From positions 1 to 10,471 of the forward strand of contig JAFSOM010000286.1 of assembly GCA_017447005.1 (NCBI GenBank): DNA of 10,471 bases, in the 5' to 3' direction. Below the pieces are notes generated by a model, which saw only the letters and a list, made by a program, of their open reading frames with translations, was not told where the DNA came from and ran no database searches. The first letter of the stretch is position 1; each line of letters begins with the position of its first letter. Shown piece by piece: positions 1-6,642 of the stretch. The translations under genes were made by a program, and so were the position numbers. Origin of the DNA: Oscillibacter sp. (GTDB lineage: Bacteria; Bacillota; Clostridia; Oscillospirales; Oscillospiraceae).

Positions 1-30
1 GGAAATACCACGGAATCATTACTCCGTTGT

Positions 31-876
31 TCAAACGACAAGCCCGAGCTTTTCCATCTGACGCTCATGCTCCGCGCCGCTCTCCATAATGTAAATTCGC
101 GTCGTGTTAATGCTGGCGTGCCCGAGAAAGTCGGCCAGTTTCGCAATGTCTTTCTCCATACGGTAAAAGGTGACGGCGAACAAATGGCGGAAATTGTGGG
201 GAAAGACCTTGCGGCGCTTGACATGGGCGTATTCGCACAGCCTCTGAAGCTCTTTCCAGACGTTGGAGCGGTTCAGGGGCTTTCCGTTTCTGGTAACAAA
301 CGCGGGGCCGGATACGATATTCCTTTCGCCGCAATAGGCCAGCAATTTTTTCCGCAGTTTTTTCGGAATCAGAATCACGCGCTGTTTTCCTTTACAGTTC
401 ACGGTCGCGCTTCCCGTCCGCAACGCCTCCACGGTGACATAGCGCAGTTCGGAAACGCGAATGCCCGTCGAGCCAAGCGTCTGCATGAGGTAATACAGAC
501 GCGGATTGCCTTTGTCCCGCGCCGCGTTCAGCAAGCGCATATATTCCGCTTTCGTCAGTTCCCGGTCCGTGTCGCGGTAGATTCTGCGTTGGGTCTTGAC
601 CTGTTTGACCCGCAGGGCGTCCCACGACAGGAACGCGAAAAAGCCGTTGACCGCCGAAATCATCACGTTGACCGTACTAGCGGCGTTTTTCGCGCTAAGT
701 TCCGCTTTCCACGCCAACAGCCGCTCTTTCGTCACGCTTTTGTCCTCCGGGAGCCGCCCGTACAAGGCCGTAAGCGCGCTGGCGTATTTCCGCACGGTCG
801 ATTCGCTCCGTTCCTCCATTCGCAGGCTTTCCGCGTAGGCTTGGATTTGTTCTCTTGTCATCGCGTATGTTTTCAT
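31..876 (-). CDS. Tyrosine-type site-specific recombinase (XerC/D-like integrase)
   Basis: This 281-residue protein should cut and rejoin DNA through a covalent 3'-phosphotyrosine. An N-terminal SAM-like core-binding domain spans about residues 5-90 and the catalytic domain about 105-275. All expected catalytic residues are visible: Arg140 in GIRVSELR, a beta-hairpin lysine in CKGKQR (162 or 164), His227 and Arg230 in HNFRH, His253 in LGHASINTTR, and the nucleophile Tyr262. It therefore looks intact and active. An in-frame ATG six codons upstream (894) has no Shine-Dalgarno sequence, whereas the ATG at 876 has GGAGGT four bases before it, so the shorter start is chosen. The gene is divergent from the small gene at 958. 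Its length and layout match stand-alone Firmicutes integrases found on islands, but no attachment site, excisionase or relaxase is seen here. Family assignment is firm; its role (element integration or phase switching) is unknown. Confidence 0.93.
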   Translation of the reverse strand: MKTYAMTREQIQAYAESLRMEERSESTVRKYASALTALYGRLPEDKSVTKERLLAWKAELSAKNAASTVNVMISAVNGFFAFLSWDALRVKQVKTQRRIYRDTDRELTKAEYMRLLNAARDKGNPRLYYLMQTLGSTGIRVSELRYVTVEALRTGSATVNCKGKQRVILIPKKLRKKLLAYCGERNIVSGPAFVTRNGKPLNRSNVWKELQRLCEYAHVKRRKVFPHNFRHLFAVTFYRMEKDIAKLADFLGHASINTTRIYIMESGAEHERQMEKLGLVV

Positions 877-880
877 GATA

Positions 881-886
881 ACCTCC
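881..886 (-). promoter_or_regulatory. Ribosome-binding site deciding the integrase start
   Basis: On the minus strand GGAGGT lies four bases upstream of the ATG at 876. It sits inside the longer reading frame that would start at 894, and no comparable site precedes 894. This supports the 281-residue product. Confidence 0.7.
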
Positions 887-957
887 GATTTCATATAACG
901 GCGGACAACGCATTACTTTACAAGGCTTTTCAGCGGCGATAGAAAGGAGCGGGCGCC

Positions 958-1299
958 ATGCCACACCATCCCGCGTGGGACATTTACGAGTCGGCTTTAC
1001 TGCATGATATATGTCTTCGCGTCGAACGCGGCGAACTTCTCAGGGAAACGGCGATTCGGGAACTTTCCAAGACATTAAGGCAAAACGCGGGGCGCAATAA
1101 CGATAACGATACTTACCGCAATGAAGCCGGAATATCATGGCAATACAATTATATGAACGCTTTAATAACCCGCCCGGAATACGAGCGCGGGTCGAAAGTT
1201 TTTCAGGAAATTGCGCGCCTTTACCGGGAGGAGCCGGAAAAATACGCCCGAATCTTACGGGAAGCCAAACGCGTTTTTCAGCCGAATAAAACGCCGTGA
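958..1299 (+). CDS. Small conserved-looking protein of unknown function
   Basis: This encodes 113 residues, mostly predicted helix, with no signal peptide, membrane segment or cysteine pair (one Cys only). AAAGGAG lies eight bases before the ATG, so translation is likely. The N-terminal two thirds contains WDIYESALLHDICLRV, a helix with IRELSKTLRQNA, then YRNEAGISWQ (about residues 53-62). From memory, this W-x-x-YE-x-ALL ... LS-x-x-LR ... YRN-x-x-GIS pattern resembles an unnamed domain at the N-terminus of longer Firmicutes proteins of unclear role. That is recollection, not a search. The C-terminus is charged (KVFQEIARLYREEPEKYARILREAKRVF) and looks like an amphipathic helix. The gene starts 81 bases from the divergent integrase start, so the two may share a control region. 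It could be a recombinase accessory or DNA-binding protein, or an unrelated passenger. No function is assigned. Confidence 0.75.
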   Translation: MPHHPAWDIYESALLHDICLRVERGELLRETAIRELSKTLRQNAGRNNDNDTYRNEAGISWQYNYMNALITRPEYERGSKVFQEIARLYREEPEKYARILREAKRVFQPNKTP

Positions 1300-1320
1300 G
1301 ACGCCGCAAACGCAATGAAA

Positions 1321-1364
1321 AAGGTTCCGAAAATTAACCGTTCTCCGTCAATTTTCGGAACCTT
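1321..1364. terminator. Bidirectional hairpin terminator between convergent genes
   Basis: AAGGTTCCGAAAATT at 1321-1335 pairs perfectly with AATTTTCGGAACCTT at 1350-1364 (15 bp) across a 14-base loop. On the minus strand the stem runs into CCTTTTTC, a usable U-tract for ending the ABC operon. On the plus strand the following bases are ATCTTGTTATTT, a weaker tract that could still end the gene at 958. Its position between two convergent stop codons fits a shared terminator. Confidence 0.88.
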
Positions 1365-1398
1365 ATCTTGTTATTTAAAAACGGGAACTGACGTTCAG

Positions 1399-2475
1399 TC
1401 AGATACAGTGCGCGTTTTCGGGCGCGAAACGTAAATACGCCGTCTCGCCCATTGCGTAGATTTTCTTTCCCTGCGGCGCGTACTCATGTATGATGAGCTT
1501 ATTGTCGCCCAGCATGACGTGATAGAGTTGATACGCCCCCATGAAACTGGACACTATCACCTTGACGGGGAAGTAGCCTTCATCCGACAAAACGGACGTT
1601 TCCGGGCGCAGTACGATAACGGTTTCCGCGCCGGCGGCGGCGTTCTCCGCGCCCGACGCCAATACTTCCACGCCGTTGACGTTTACCACGGCGTTTTGAC
1701 CGTCGCGCCGGACAAACTTCCCGCGTAAAAAGTTCGCGTCGCCGATGAAATCCGCGACAAACTCGTTTTTCGGACGGTAATAAACCTCCTGCGGGGAGCC
1801 AATCTGCGACACGACGCCCTTTTCCATGATGATGATTTCGTCGGAGAGCGCCATAGCCTCGCTCTGGTCGTGCGTGACGTAAACGGCGGTAATGCCCGCC
1901 TCCTGCTGGATACGCCGAATTTCCGTGCGCATGGTCACGCGGAGTTTGGCGTCGAGATTGGACAGCGGCTCGTCAAAAAGCAGTACGCCCGGCTCAATCA
2001 CCAAGGCCCGCGCCAATGCTACGCGCTGTTGCTGTCCGTCGGAAAGCTGATTCGTCATGCGGCCTTCCATGCCCTCCAGCCCCACTAACGCGAGAATGTC
2101 CAACACCTTCTTGCGGATGGTCTCCTTGTCCATTTTGCGGAGCTTCAAGCCGTAGGCCACGTTGTCAAAGATGTTGTAATGGGGCAACAGGGCGTAACTC
2201 TGGAATACCATAGCGGTGTCGCGCTTATTGGGCGTCAGGGCGTTGATGGGTTCGCCGCCGAGATAGATTTCGCCCTCGTCGGGACTTTCAAACCCGGCAA
2301 TCATGCGTAACGTGGTCGTCTTGCCGCAACCGGACGGCCCTAAGAGCGTCACGAACGCCCCCGGCGCAATTTCAAGGGTCGTATCATGGACGGCGTAAAA
2401 TTCCTTCCCGGTCTTGGGGTCGCGGTAGATTTTCGAGATATGGTCAAGCCGGACGCCTTTTTTTTCTTTAGCCAT
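1399..2475 (-). CDS. ABC transporter ATP-binding protein, FbpC/AfuC/PotA-type
   Basis: This 358-residue cytoplasmic ATPase would power the permease encoded just upstream. Walker A is GPSGCGKTT (46-54), the Q-loop glutamine lies in VFQSYAL (about 90-96), Walker B plus catalytic Glu is LLFDEP (165-170), the D-loop is SNLDAK, and the switch histidine is His202 in VTHDQSEA. The signature motif reads LSDGQQQR (144-151) instead of the usual LSGGQ. Residues after about 245 form the C-terminal TOBE-like extension typical of the CUT1/PotA/FbpC group (FIGDANFLRG, then IVLRPE and AYLRF). Length is normal for the family. AAGGAGGGAG inside the end of the permease gene is its ribosome-binding site, and the permease stop is three bases before its ATG, so translation is probably coupled. 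Family and role are firm; the substrate must be read from the binding protein. Confidence 0.95.
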   Translation of the reverse strand: MAKEKKGVRLDHISKIYRDPKTGKEFYAVHDTTLEIAPGAFVTLLGPSGCGKTTTLRMIAGFESPDEGEIYLGGEPINALTPNKRDTAMVFQSYALLPHYNIFDNVAYGLKLRKMDKETIRKKVLDILALVGLEGMEGRMTNQLSDGQQQRVALARALVIEPGVLLFDEPLSNLDAKLRVTMRTEIRRIQQEAGITAVYVTHDQSEAMALSDEIIIMEKGVVSQIGSPQEVYYRPKNEFVADFIGDANFLRGKFVRRDGQNAVVNVNGVEVLASGAENAAAGAETVIVLRPETSVLSDEGYFPVKVIVSSFMGAYQLYHVMLGDNKLIIHEYAPQGKKIYAMGETAYLRFAPENAHCI

Positions 2476-2478
2476 GGC

Positions 2479-4245
2479 TTATTCTCCCTCCTTGAACGCT
2501 CTGCTGGTTCCGAAGAAACGGATTGCGACATTCATCAGCAGAACGGAGCCGTAGGTAATCAAAATCAGAATCGTGGCGAACGCGCACGCGATGGAATAGC
2601 TTCCCTTCTCCGCGAACTCGTTAATTTGCACGGTAATCAAAAGGAACTGCGGCGTGACCAACAGAATAATCGCGGAAATCGCCGTAATAGAGCGTACAAA
2701 CGCCGTGACAAGGCCGCTCAGGAAGGAATCCTTGATAAGCGGCAACGTTACCGTCATGAAAACGGTAAAGCTGTCGGCGCCCATGTCATAGGCTGATTCC
2801 TCAATCGACTTGTCAATCTGACGCAACGCCGAAATGCCGCTGCGCGTCCCGGTGGGGAGAGAACGCACGACAAAGACAATAATCAGAATCGCCGCGCTTC
2901 CGTAAATGCCGCCCATGAGACCTTTCGGAAAGAGACCGTGCAAGGCGCCGCCGTCGGCGAATACGGGCCACTGCGCGCTGTGGAACAGTCCGCCGGAGTA
3001 GCCGCGGATATAGCCCACGCCCAGCACGGTGCCGGGTACGGCCATAGCCAGCATGGAAACCGCTTCAATAAAGCCCCTGGCCTTGAATTTCCGCTTGACC
3101 ACCAGATAGGAGATAATCATAGAGAGCAATGCGGTAATAGGCGCGGAAATGAGCGAGAGGACGAACGAATCCCGGAAGGCTTGCAGTCCGTGGTAACGCC
3201 CGAACACCTGACCGAACCATTTGAACGTCAGCGGCGTGAACTTGTGGCCCCACGTGGGGAACAACGCGCCAATCGGCACGCAGATATACATGACGATAAC
3301 GAACAGCGCCGCAAGGGAACATAACGCCGTCAGCGGAACGGTCACGCTTCTGTCCTCAATGAGCATACGTCCCCGCGAGGCCTTACCCGTCAGCGTGGCG
3401 GCGGTTTTCGCCTCCAGCCAGTACTTTTGTACGGCGAACATGACCAGCGTAATGCACAGCAGGACAACAGCCATTGCCGCCGCGCCTTCCTTGTCATAGG
3501 CCCCTGTGATTTGCAGGTAAATCGTCGTGGCGAGCGTGTCGTAGGAGCCGCCGATAATCATGGGGTTGGCGAAATCGGCGATGGACTCAATGAACGTCAC
3601 GAGAAACGCGTTGCCTAGTCCGGGGAGGAGCAACGGGAGCGTGACCGTGACAAATACGCCCATGCGCGACGCGCCCATGTCCCGCGCCGCCTCTTCCAGA
3701 GACGGGTCAATGTTCTTTAACAGGCCCTTCATCATCATATAGCACACGGGGAAAAACGTCAGCGTCTGGACAATCACAATGCCCCAGAAGCCGTAAACGT
3801 TGTTATCGTAAATCCCCAGCAGGAAGCGCGTAATCAGTCCGGCCTTGCCGAAAAGCATAATCATGGACAGAGACAGCACGAACGGCGGCGAGACTACCGG
3901 CAACATCGACACCACTTGAAACAGTCCGCCTACAAATTTGCCTACTCTTACATACACTTCCACGTAGGCGAACAGCAGGCCGACGGCGGTTGAGAGAATG
4001 CCCACGAGAAATCCCGCCCGTAAGGTATTCGTGATAGCGACGCGGAAATTAGGCATAGCGAGTACGCGCCGGAAGGTGTCGAGCGTAAACCCGCCGCCGC
4101 CATAAAAACTGTCCACCAGCAGTATCGCCAGCGGATAGAGGATGAAGAGGGTCAGGAACGCGATAAGAACGGCGATAGTCGTCACCATAATCGGGTCGGC
4201 CATCAACTTTTTCCGGTCGAGTTCCTCGCTTTGACTTCGCGCCAT
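2479..4245 (-). CDS. ABC transporter permease, fused two-domain FbpB/AfuB type
   Basis: This 588-residue inner-membrane protein carries two tandem binding-protein-dependent permease domains, so one chain forms the whole channel. Each half has its EAA coupling loop: EEAARDMGAS followed by VTLPLLLPGL (about 184-210), and EESAYDMGAD followed by VTLPLIKDS (about 482-507). Hydrophobic segments include about 21-45, 76-96, 105-133, 152-172, 210-230 and 256-275 in the first half, and about 304-328, 362-383, 394-413, 450-461, 508-532 and 553-576 in the second, roughly twelve in total. A linker of about 30 polar residues (276-303) joins the halves. AAGGAGG eight bases before the ATG at 4245 supports the start. 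It lies between the binding-protein gene and the ATPase gene in one operon, with a 119-base gap upstream that contains a hairpin. The halves are similar only in fold, as expected for the family. Confidence 0.94.
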   Translation of the reverse strand: MARSQSEELDRKKLMADPIMVTTIAVLIAFLTLFILYPLAILLVDSFYGGGGFTLDTFRRVLAMPNFRVAITNTLRAGFLVGILSTAVGLLFAYVEVYVRVGKFVGGLFQVVSMLPVVSPPFVLSLSMIMLFGKAGLITRFLLGIYDNNVYGFWGIVIVQTLTFFPVCYMMMKGLLKNIDPSLEEAARDMGASRMGVFVTVTLPLLLPGLGNAFLVTFIESIADFANPMIIGGSYDTLATTIYLQITGAYDKEGAAAMAVVLLCITLVMFAVQKYWLEAKTAATLTGKASRGRMLIEDRSVTVPLTALCSLAALFVIVMYICVPIGALFPTWGHKFTPLTFKWFGQVFGRYHGLQAFRDSFVLSLISAPITALLSMIISYLVVKRKFKARGFIEAVSMLAMAVPGTVLGVGYIRGYSGGLFHSAQWPVFADGGALHGLFPKGLMGGIYGSAAILIIVFVVRSLPTGTRSGISALRQIDKSIEESAYDMGADSFTVFMTVTLPLIKDSFLSGLVTAFVRSITAISAIILLVTPQFLLITVQINEFAEKGSYSIACAFATILILITYGSVLLMNVAIRFFGTSRAFKEGE

Positions 4246-4300
4246 ACGGAAAGCCTCCTTTTCTTTTTCTCCGGTCTCGGGACTTGCGCCAAAACGGACA

Positions 4301-4325
4301 GGGAACGGCGGCGCTCCGTCGTCCC
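4301..4325 (-). other. Intercistronic hairpin between binding-protein and permease genes
   Basis: GGGAACGG at 4301-4308 can pair with CCGTCGTCCC at 4316-4325, leaving a two-base bulge (four plus four base pairs). No U-run follows on the minus strand. Hairpins here in ABC importer operons often protect the upstream binding-protein message or attenuate read-through, giving more binding protein than permease. That role is inferred from position. Confidence 0.4.
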
Positions 4326-4364
4326 CTATACATTGTCTTAACGTTGAAGTCCGTTTCGTTTCGC

Positions 4365-5477
4365 TTATTCCGTCTGGAACTTGGCGCTTCCGCCGTGCAG
4401 GGCGTTCATCACGTCCGACACGTACTGACTGGTATTCGCTTTGGCGTCCTCAAAATCGTATTCCATCACGTTGTCCGGGTCAAGGCCAAATTCCTCGGCC
4501 TGTTCGGGCTGACGGGCGTTGTCGATGACAAGGAACTGATACGAGCCGTTTTGGGCCGCAAGCTCCACGCATTCCGGGGAGAGCGCGTACTCCACCCACA
4601 GTTTCGCGGCGTTCGGGTGCGGACAGCCCTTGAAAATCGCGGTCGCGCCGACTTCAAACGATGTGCCGCTTGACGGGATAATCAATTCCACGTTGTCATA
4701 GCCGTTGTCCACAATTTGCGTAATGCCGTCGTGCAGGAAGCCGATACCGACGACGCATTCGCCCGTGCCCACGTTCTTGGACGGGCCGGAACCCGACTTC
4801 GTGTAAACCTGAATGTTCTTGTCAAGGTCTACCAGATACTGTATGCCTTCGTCATGGCCGAATTTCTGAATCATGGTGTTGACAACCAGCTTGGCAGTGC
4901 CGGCGGTGTTGTAGTTGGACAGCCAAATCAGATTCTCATACTTGGGGTCAAGCAAATCCGCCCAGTCTTGCGGGGCCTCAATGCCCATACGGTCTAATTC
5001 GTCGCGGTTGACCATAAAGCCCAGAATGCCCTTGTAAATGCCGTACCATGCGCCGTCGGCGTCGCGGTACATGGGGTTGAGCAGGTGGGACGCGTTCTCG
5101 GCATCGTAAAGCTCCAGCAGTCCTTGCGCGGCGGCCTCATTGTAGGGGTCGGTCGTGCCGCCGAACCATACGTCGGCGGAGGGATGTCCGTTTTCCTCTT
5201 CAATCTTGGCCTTGACTTCGCCGGTGGAAAGCCGCTGATACTGCACGTTGATACCATAGAGTTTCTGGAAATTGTCGCAGGCGGCGCGGAGATAGTCCTC
5301 TTCGCAAGAGCCATAGACAATCAGCGTCCCCTCGGCTTTCGCGGCGGCGACCAGTTCGCTGTCCTCCGCGGCGGGTTCGCCTCTGCCGGAAGGCGTCTGC
5401 GCGCCGGAGCCACCGCACCCGGTCAACAGGGTCAAGGCCAGCGCCAAGACTAATGCAAGCGTCACTTTCTTTTTCAT
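4365..5477 (-). CDS. Lipoprotein substrate-binding protein of an AfuA/FbpA-like ABC importer
   Basis: This 370-residue extracellular binding protein starts with a lipoprotein signal: a KKK N-terminus, a leucine-rich core and lipobox LTGC, so Cys21 would be lipidated. A Gly/Ser/Pro linker (22-40) precedes a two-lobed domain (IVYGSCEED, ADVWFGGTTDPYNEAA at 101-116, WADLLDPKYENLIW, AAKLWVEYALSPE). The group is routinely labelled Fe(III)-binding. However, the place where FbpA has its metal-binding tyrosine pair here reads GIGFLHDG with His249 and Asp250, followed by Glu275 in GTSFEVG. Recalled work on Actinobacillus AfuA assigns an equivalent His-Asp and Glu set to hexose-phosphate binding. An organophosphate or sugar-phosphate substrate is therefore more likely than free iron, but this is unproven. 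GGAGGAG precedes the ATG. First gene of the operon, behind a strong promoter. Confidence 0.93.
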   Translation of the reverse strand: MKKKVTLALVLALALTLLTGCGGSGAQTPSGRGEPAAEDSELVAAAKAEGTLIVYGSCEEDYLRAACDNFQKLYGINVQYQRLSTGEVKAKIEEENGHPSADVWFGGTTDPYNEAAAQGLLELYDAENASHLLNPMYRDADGAWYGIYKGILGFMVNRDELDRMGIEAPQDWADLLDPKYENLIWLSNYNTAGTAKLVVNTMIQKFGHDEGIQYLVDLDKNIQVYTKSGSGPSKNVGTGECVVGIGFLHDGITQIVDNGYDNVELIIPSSGTSFEVGATAIFKGCPHPNAAKLWVEYALSPECVELAAQNGSYQFLVIDNARQPEQAEEFGLDPDNVMEYDFEDAKANTSQYVSDVMNALHGGSAKFQTE

Positions 5478-5531
5478 TGTACCACTCCTCCAAAATGAAG
5501 GCCGTTCCCGAAAGTCGGCCTATTAGAAGCT

Positions 5532-5560
5532 ATTGTAAGCGCTTGCATAACATTTGTCAA
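5532..5560 (-). promoter_or_regulatory. Sigma-A promoter of the ABC importer operon
   Basis: On the minus strand TTGACA (5555-5560) is followed by an exact 17-base spacer (5538-5554) and TACAAT (5532-5537). The -35 is perfect and the -10 has one mismatch. Transcription should start near 5525, giving a leader of about 48 bases before the ATG at 5477. The -10 overlaps the palindrome at 5534-5547, so the promoter is probably repressible. Confidence 0.85.
5534..5547. promoter_or_regulatory. cre-like / LacI-family operator over the -10 box
   Basis: TGTAAGCGCTTGCA is a near-palindrome with the central AGCGCT typical of LacI-family sites. It matches the catabolite-responsive element TGWAANCGNTNWCA at all but one specified position. 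It covers the -10 hexamer and the spacer of the importer promoter, where binding would block RNA polymerase. The regulator could be CcpA or a local LacI-type repressor; none is encoded in the window. Confidence 0.65.
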
Positions 5561-5566
5561 GTTTTT

Positions 5567-5580
5567 GCCAAATTTTTGGC
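5567..5580. promoter_or_regulatory. 14-bp palindrome upstream of the importer promoter
   Basis: GCCAAATTTTTGGC is a perfect 6-2-6 inverted repeat. It lies seven bases upstream of the -35 box, centred about 49 bases before the predicted start, a position suitable for an activator or second operator. The sequence matches no site I can name with confidence. Confidence 0.4.
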
Positions 5581-5631
5581 GTCACTTGTATGCGTAAAGA
5601 GTTTCTTGACAAGTTGCGGTTTTCGCCCCCA

Positions 5632-5670
5632 TCCGTCACTGCGTGACGCCTTCTCCGTTCCGGAAGAAGG
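5632..5670. repeat. Pair of small GC-rich inverted repeats in the intergenic gap
   Basis: The 305-base gap 5478-5782 holds the importer promoter and operators, and beyond them two small hairpins. The first is GTCAC-TGC-GTGAC at 5634-5646. The second pairs CCTTCT (5649-5654) with AGAAGG (5665-5670). Such closely set hairpins resemble dispersed intergenic repeats of gut Firmicutes. No U-run follows on the minus strand, so a classical terminator for the 5783 gene is not evident. The stretch 5671-5782 shows nothing else I can support. Confidence 0.4.
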
Positions 5671-5782
5671 ACGAGTGCGTTTAAAATTCCCCTCACAGGC
5701 GGCGTTTTCCGTAAAATTCCGTAGCCGGATGATTCCTCATAAGTCCCCGTTTGAAACGCGCAGTGACAACAGGGTGACGCGC

Positions 5783-6223
5783 TCACAACTTTTGATAAGC
5801 AATCAGTTCCGGCTCCGAGCCGTTGACGCTGTAAGCGCACACAAGAATAAACGTTGTATCGGCGACGACGCCGTAACAAACGCCCATGTCGGCAAATTCA
5901 ATCTGACAGCCGAGGTAAACTTTCGTATCGTCCAGAAACTTCACCGCTTTTCCGCTGGGTATCGGGTAGGCCAGATTGACGAACCGCCCCGGCAATTCGT
6001 AAAGCGCGTCCGCTTCCGGGATTGCGTTCGCGTTCAGCAACGCGTTGACTTTCGTCAGCAGTTGTTTCTTGAAGTCCGCGTATTGCTCTTTGCCGCCAAC
6101 CTTAATGTATTCCGCCGCGACGCAAGTCCCGCCGAACGGCTTGCCGCCCGTCGCCGCGCAGCCGCGACAGCTTTCCTTGAACTGACACCCGTCGCAGTTC
6201 GCCCCGCAAATCGTGTGACTCAT
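5783..6223 (-). CDS. Cysteine-cluster protein, possibly DUF3795-like
   Basis: This 146-residue soluble protein carries an N-terminal cluster CGANCDGCQFKESCRGC: Cys6, Cys10, Cys13, Cys19 and Cys22, with Cys34 nearby. The arrangement suits zinc or an iron-sulfur centre. The rest (about 45-146) is an alpha/beta region with Cys106, Cys116 and Cys129, and no recognised active site. The CGxxCxxC start resembles small DUF3795-type proteins common in anaerobes; that naming is tentative and the function of such proteins is not established. AAAGGA precedes the ATG, and the stop codon of the upstream Ada-like gene is only three bases away, so the two are almost certainly co-transcribed and probably translationally coupled. 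It may be a metalloprotein linked to stress or nucleotide chemistry, but only the gene order suggests this. Confidence 0.85.
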   Translation of the reverse strand: MSHTICGANCDGCQFKESCRGCAATGGKPFGGTCVAAEYIKVGGKEQYADFKKQLLTKVNALLNANAIPEADALYELPGRFVNLAYPIPSGKAVKFLDDTKVYLGCQIEFADMGVCYGVVADTTFILVCAYSVNGSEPELIAYQKL

Positions 6224-6226
6224 ATT

Positions 6227-6538
6227 CTAGTCCTTTCTCTCGTCCGCCAGATGTACGCCGAATTTTTCACGGTACTTTTCGGGATTTTCCATGTACTCTC
6301 GGTACTTTTGCCGCAGACAGTTTCCGCACGGACGATAGCCCGCCGCGAGCGCGGTTTTTTCGTCGGCGAAAAACACGCGGGATTTTTCGTAACTGCCCGG
6401 AAACCGCTTGATAGTCGAAAGCGCCGACCAGCAGTCAAGCCGCCCGTAAATTTTCAGCTTGCTGTTCCCGCCCAACGTTCCCGGCGTTTCGGATTCGTAT
6501 GTTTTCCCGTCCGCGCCCAGCAGTTTGTACGTTTTCAT
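6227..6538 (-). CDS. Stand-alone Ada-type metal-binding domain protein
   Basis: This 103-residue protein matches the zinc-binding module seen at the N-terminus of the Ada DNA-repair protein. Key parts are KIYGRLDCWSAL (29-40), RVFFADEKTALAAGYRPCGNC (54-74) and a charged C-terminal helix. Classical Ada has four zinc cysteines, one of which accepts methyl groups from phosphotriesters. Here only Cys36, Cys71 and Cys74 are present, and the usual fourth cysteine position is not Cys. Many Firmicutes carry similar short proteins with one N-terminal Cys, so it is probably a normal member of that subfamily rather than a broken Ada. No AraC or methyltransferase domain follows. The chosen ATG at 6538 has AGGAGG at 6545-6550; the frame stays open to 6631 but the extra part crosses the hairpin repeat. 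It is followed three bases later by the cysteine-cluster gene. Role unknown; DNA or nucleic-acid binding is a guess. Confidence 0.85.
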   Translation of the reverse strand: MKTYKLLGADGKTYESETPGTLGGNSKLKIYGRLDCWSALSTIKRFPGSYEKSRVFFADEKTALAAGYRPCGNCLRQKYREYMENPEKYREKFGVHLADERKD

Positions 6539-6548
6539 TGCGCGCCTC

Positions 6549-6619
6549 CTGAAATTCTGATGAACGCCCGTCAACGAAAACGCGCCGCCACGTATGCCGG
6601 AAGCGCGTTTCTCCCGTTC
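6549..6619 (-). repeat. Hairpin intergenic repeat, copy A
   Basis: Lies between the deaminase stop and the Ada-like start. Arms AAACGCGC (6578-6585) and GCGCGTTT (6603-6610) form an 8-bp stem around 17 bases. The 34-base core 6578-6611 matches copy B (7159-7192) at 31 of 34 positions, and weaker similarity extends through the flanks to the shared CTGAAA at the left end. All three core differences lie in the loop. Confidence 0.75.
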
Positions 6620-6642
6620 CAATACGGGCAACCGAAAGACGG

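Noticed and set aside
67..942. A 291-codon plus-strand frame opposite the integrase
   Set aside because: It is the antisense shadow of a gene with all catalytic residues of a tyrosine recombinase.
5606..5640. Plus-strand TTGACA at 5606 as a promoter
   Set aside because: No -10-like sequence at 15-19 bases and no plus-strand gene downstream.
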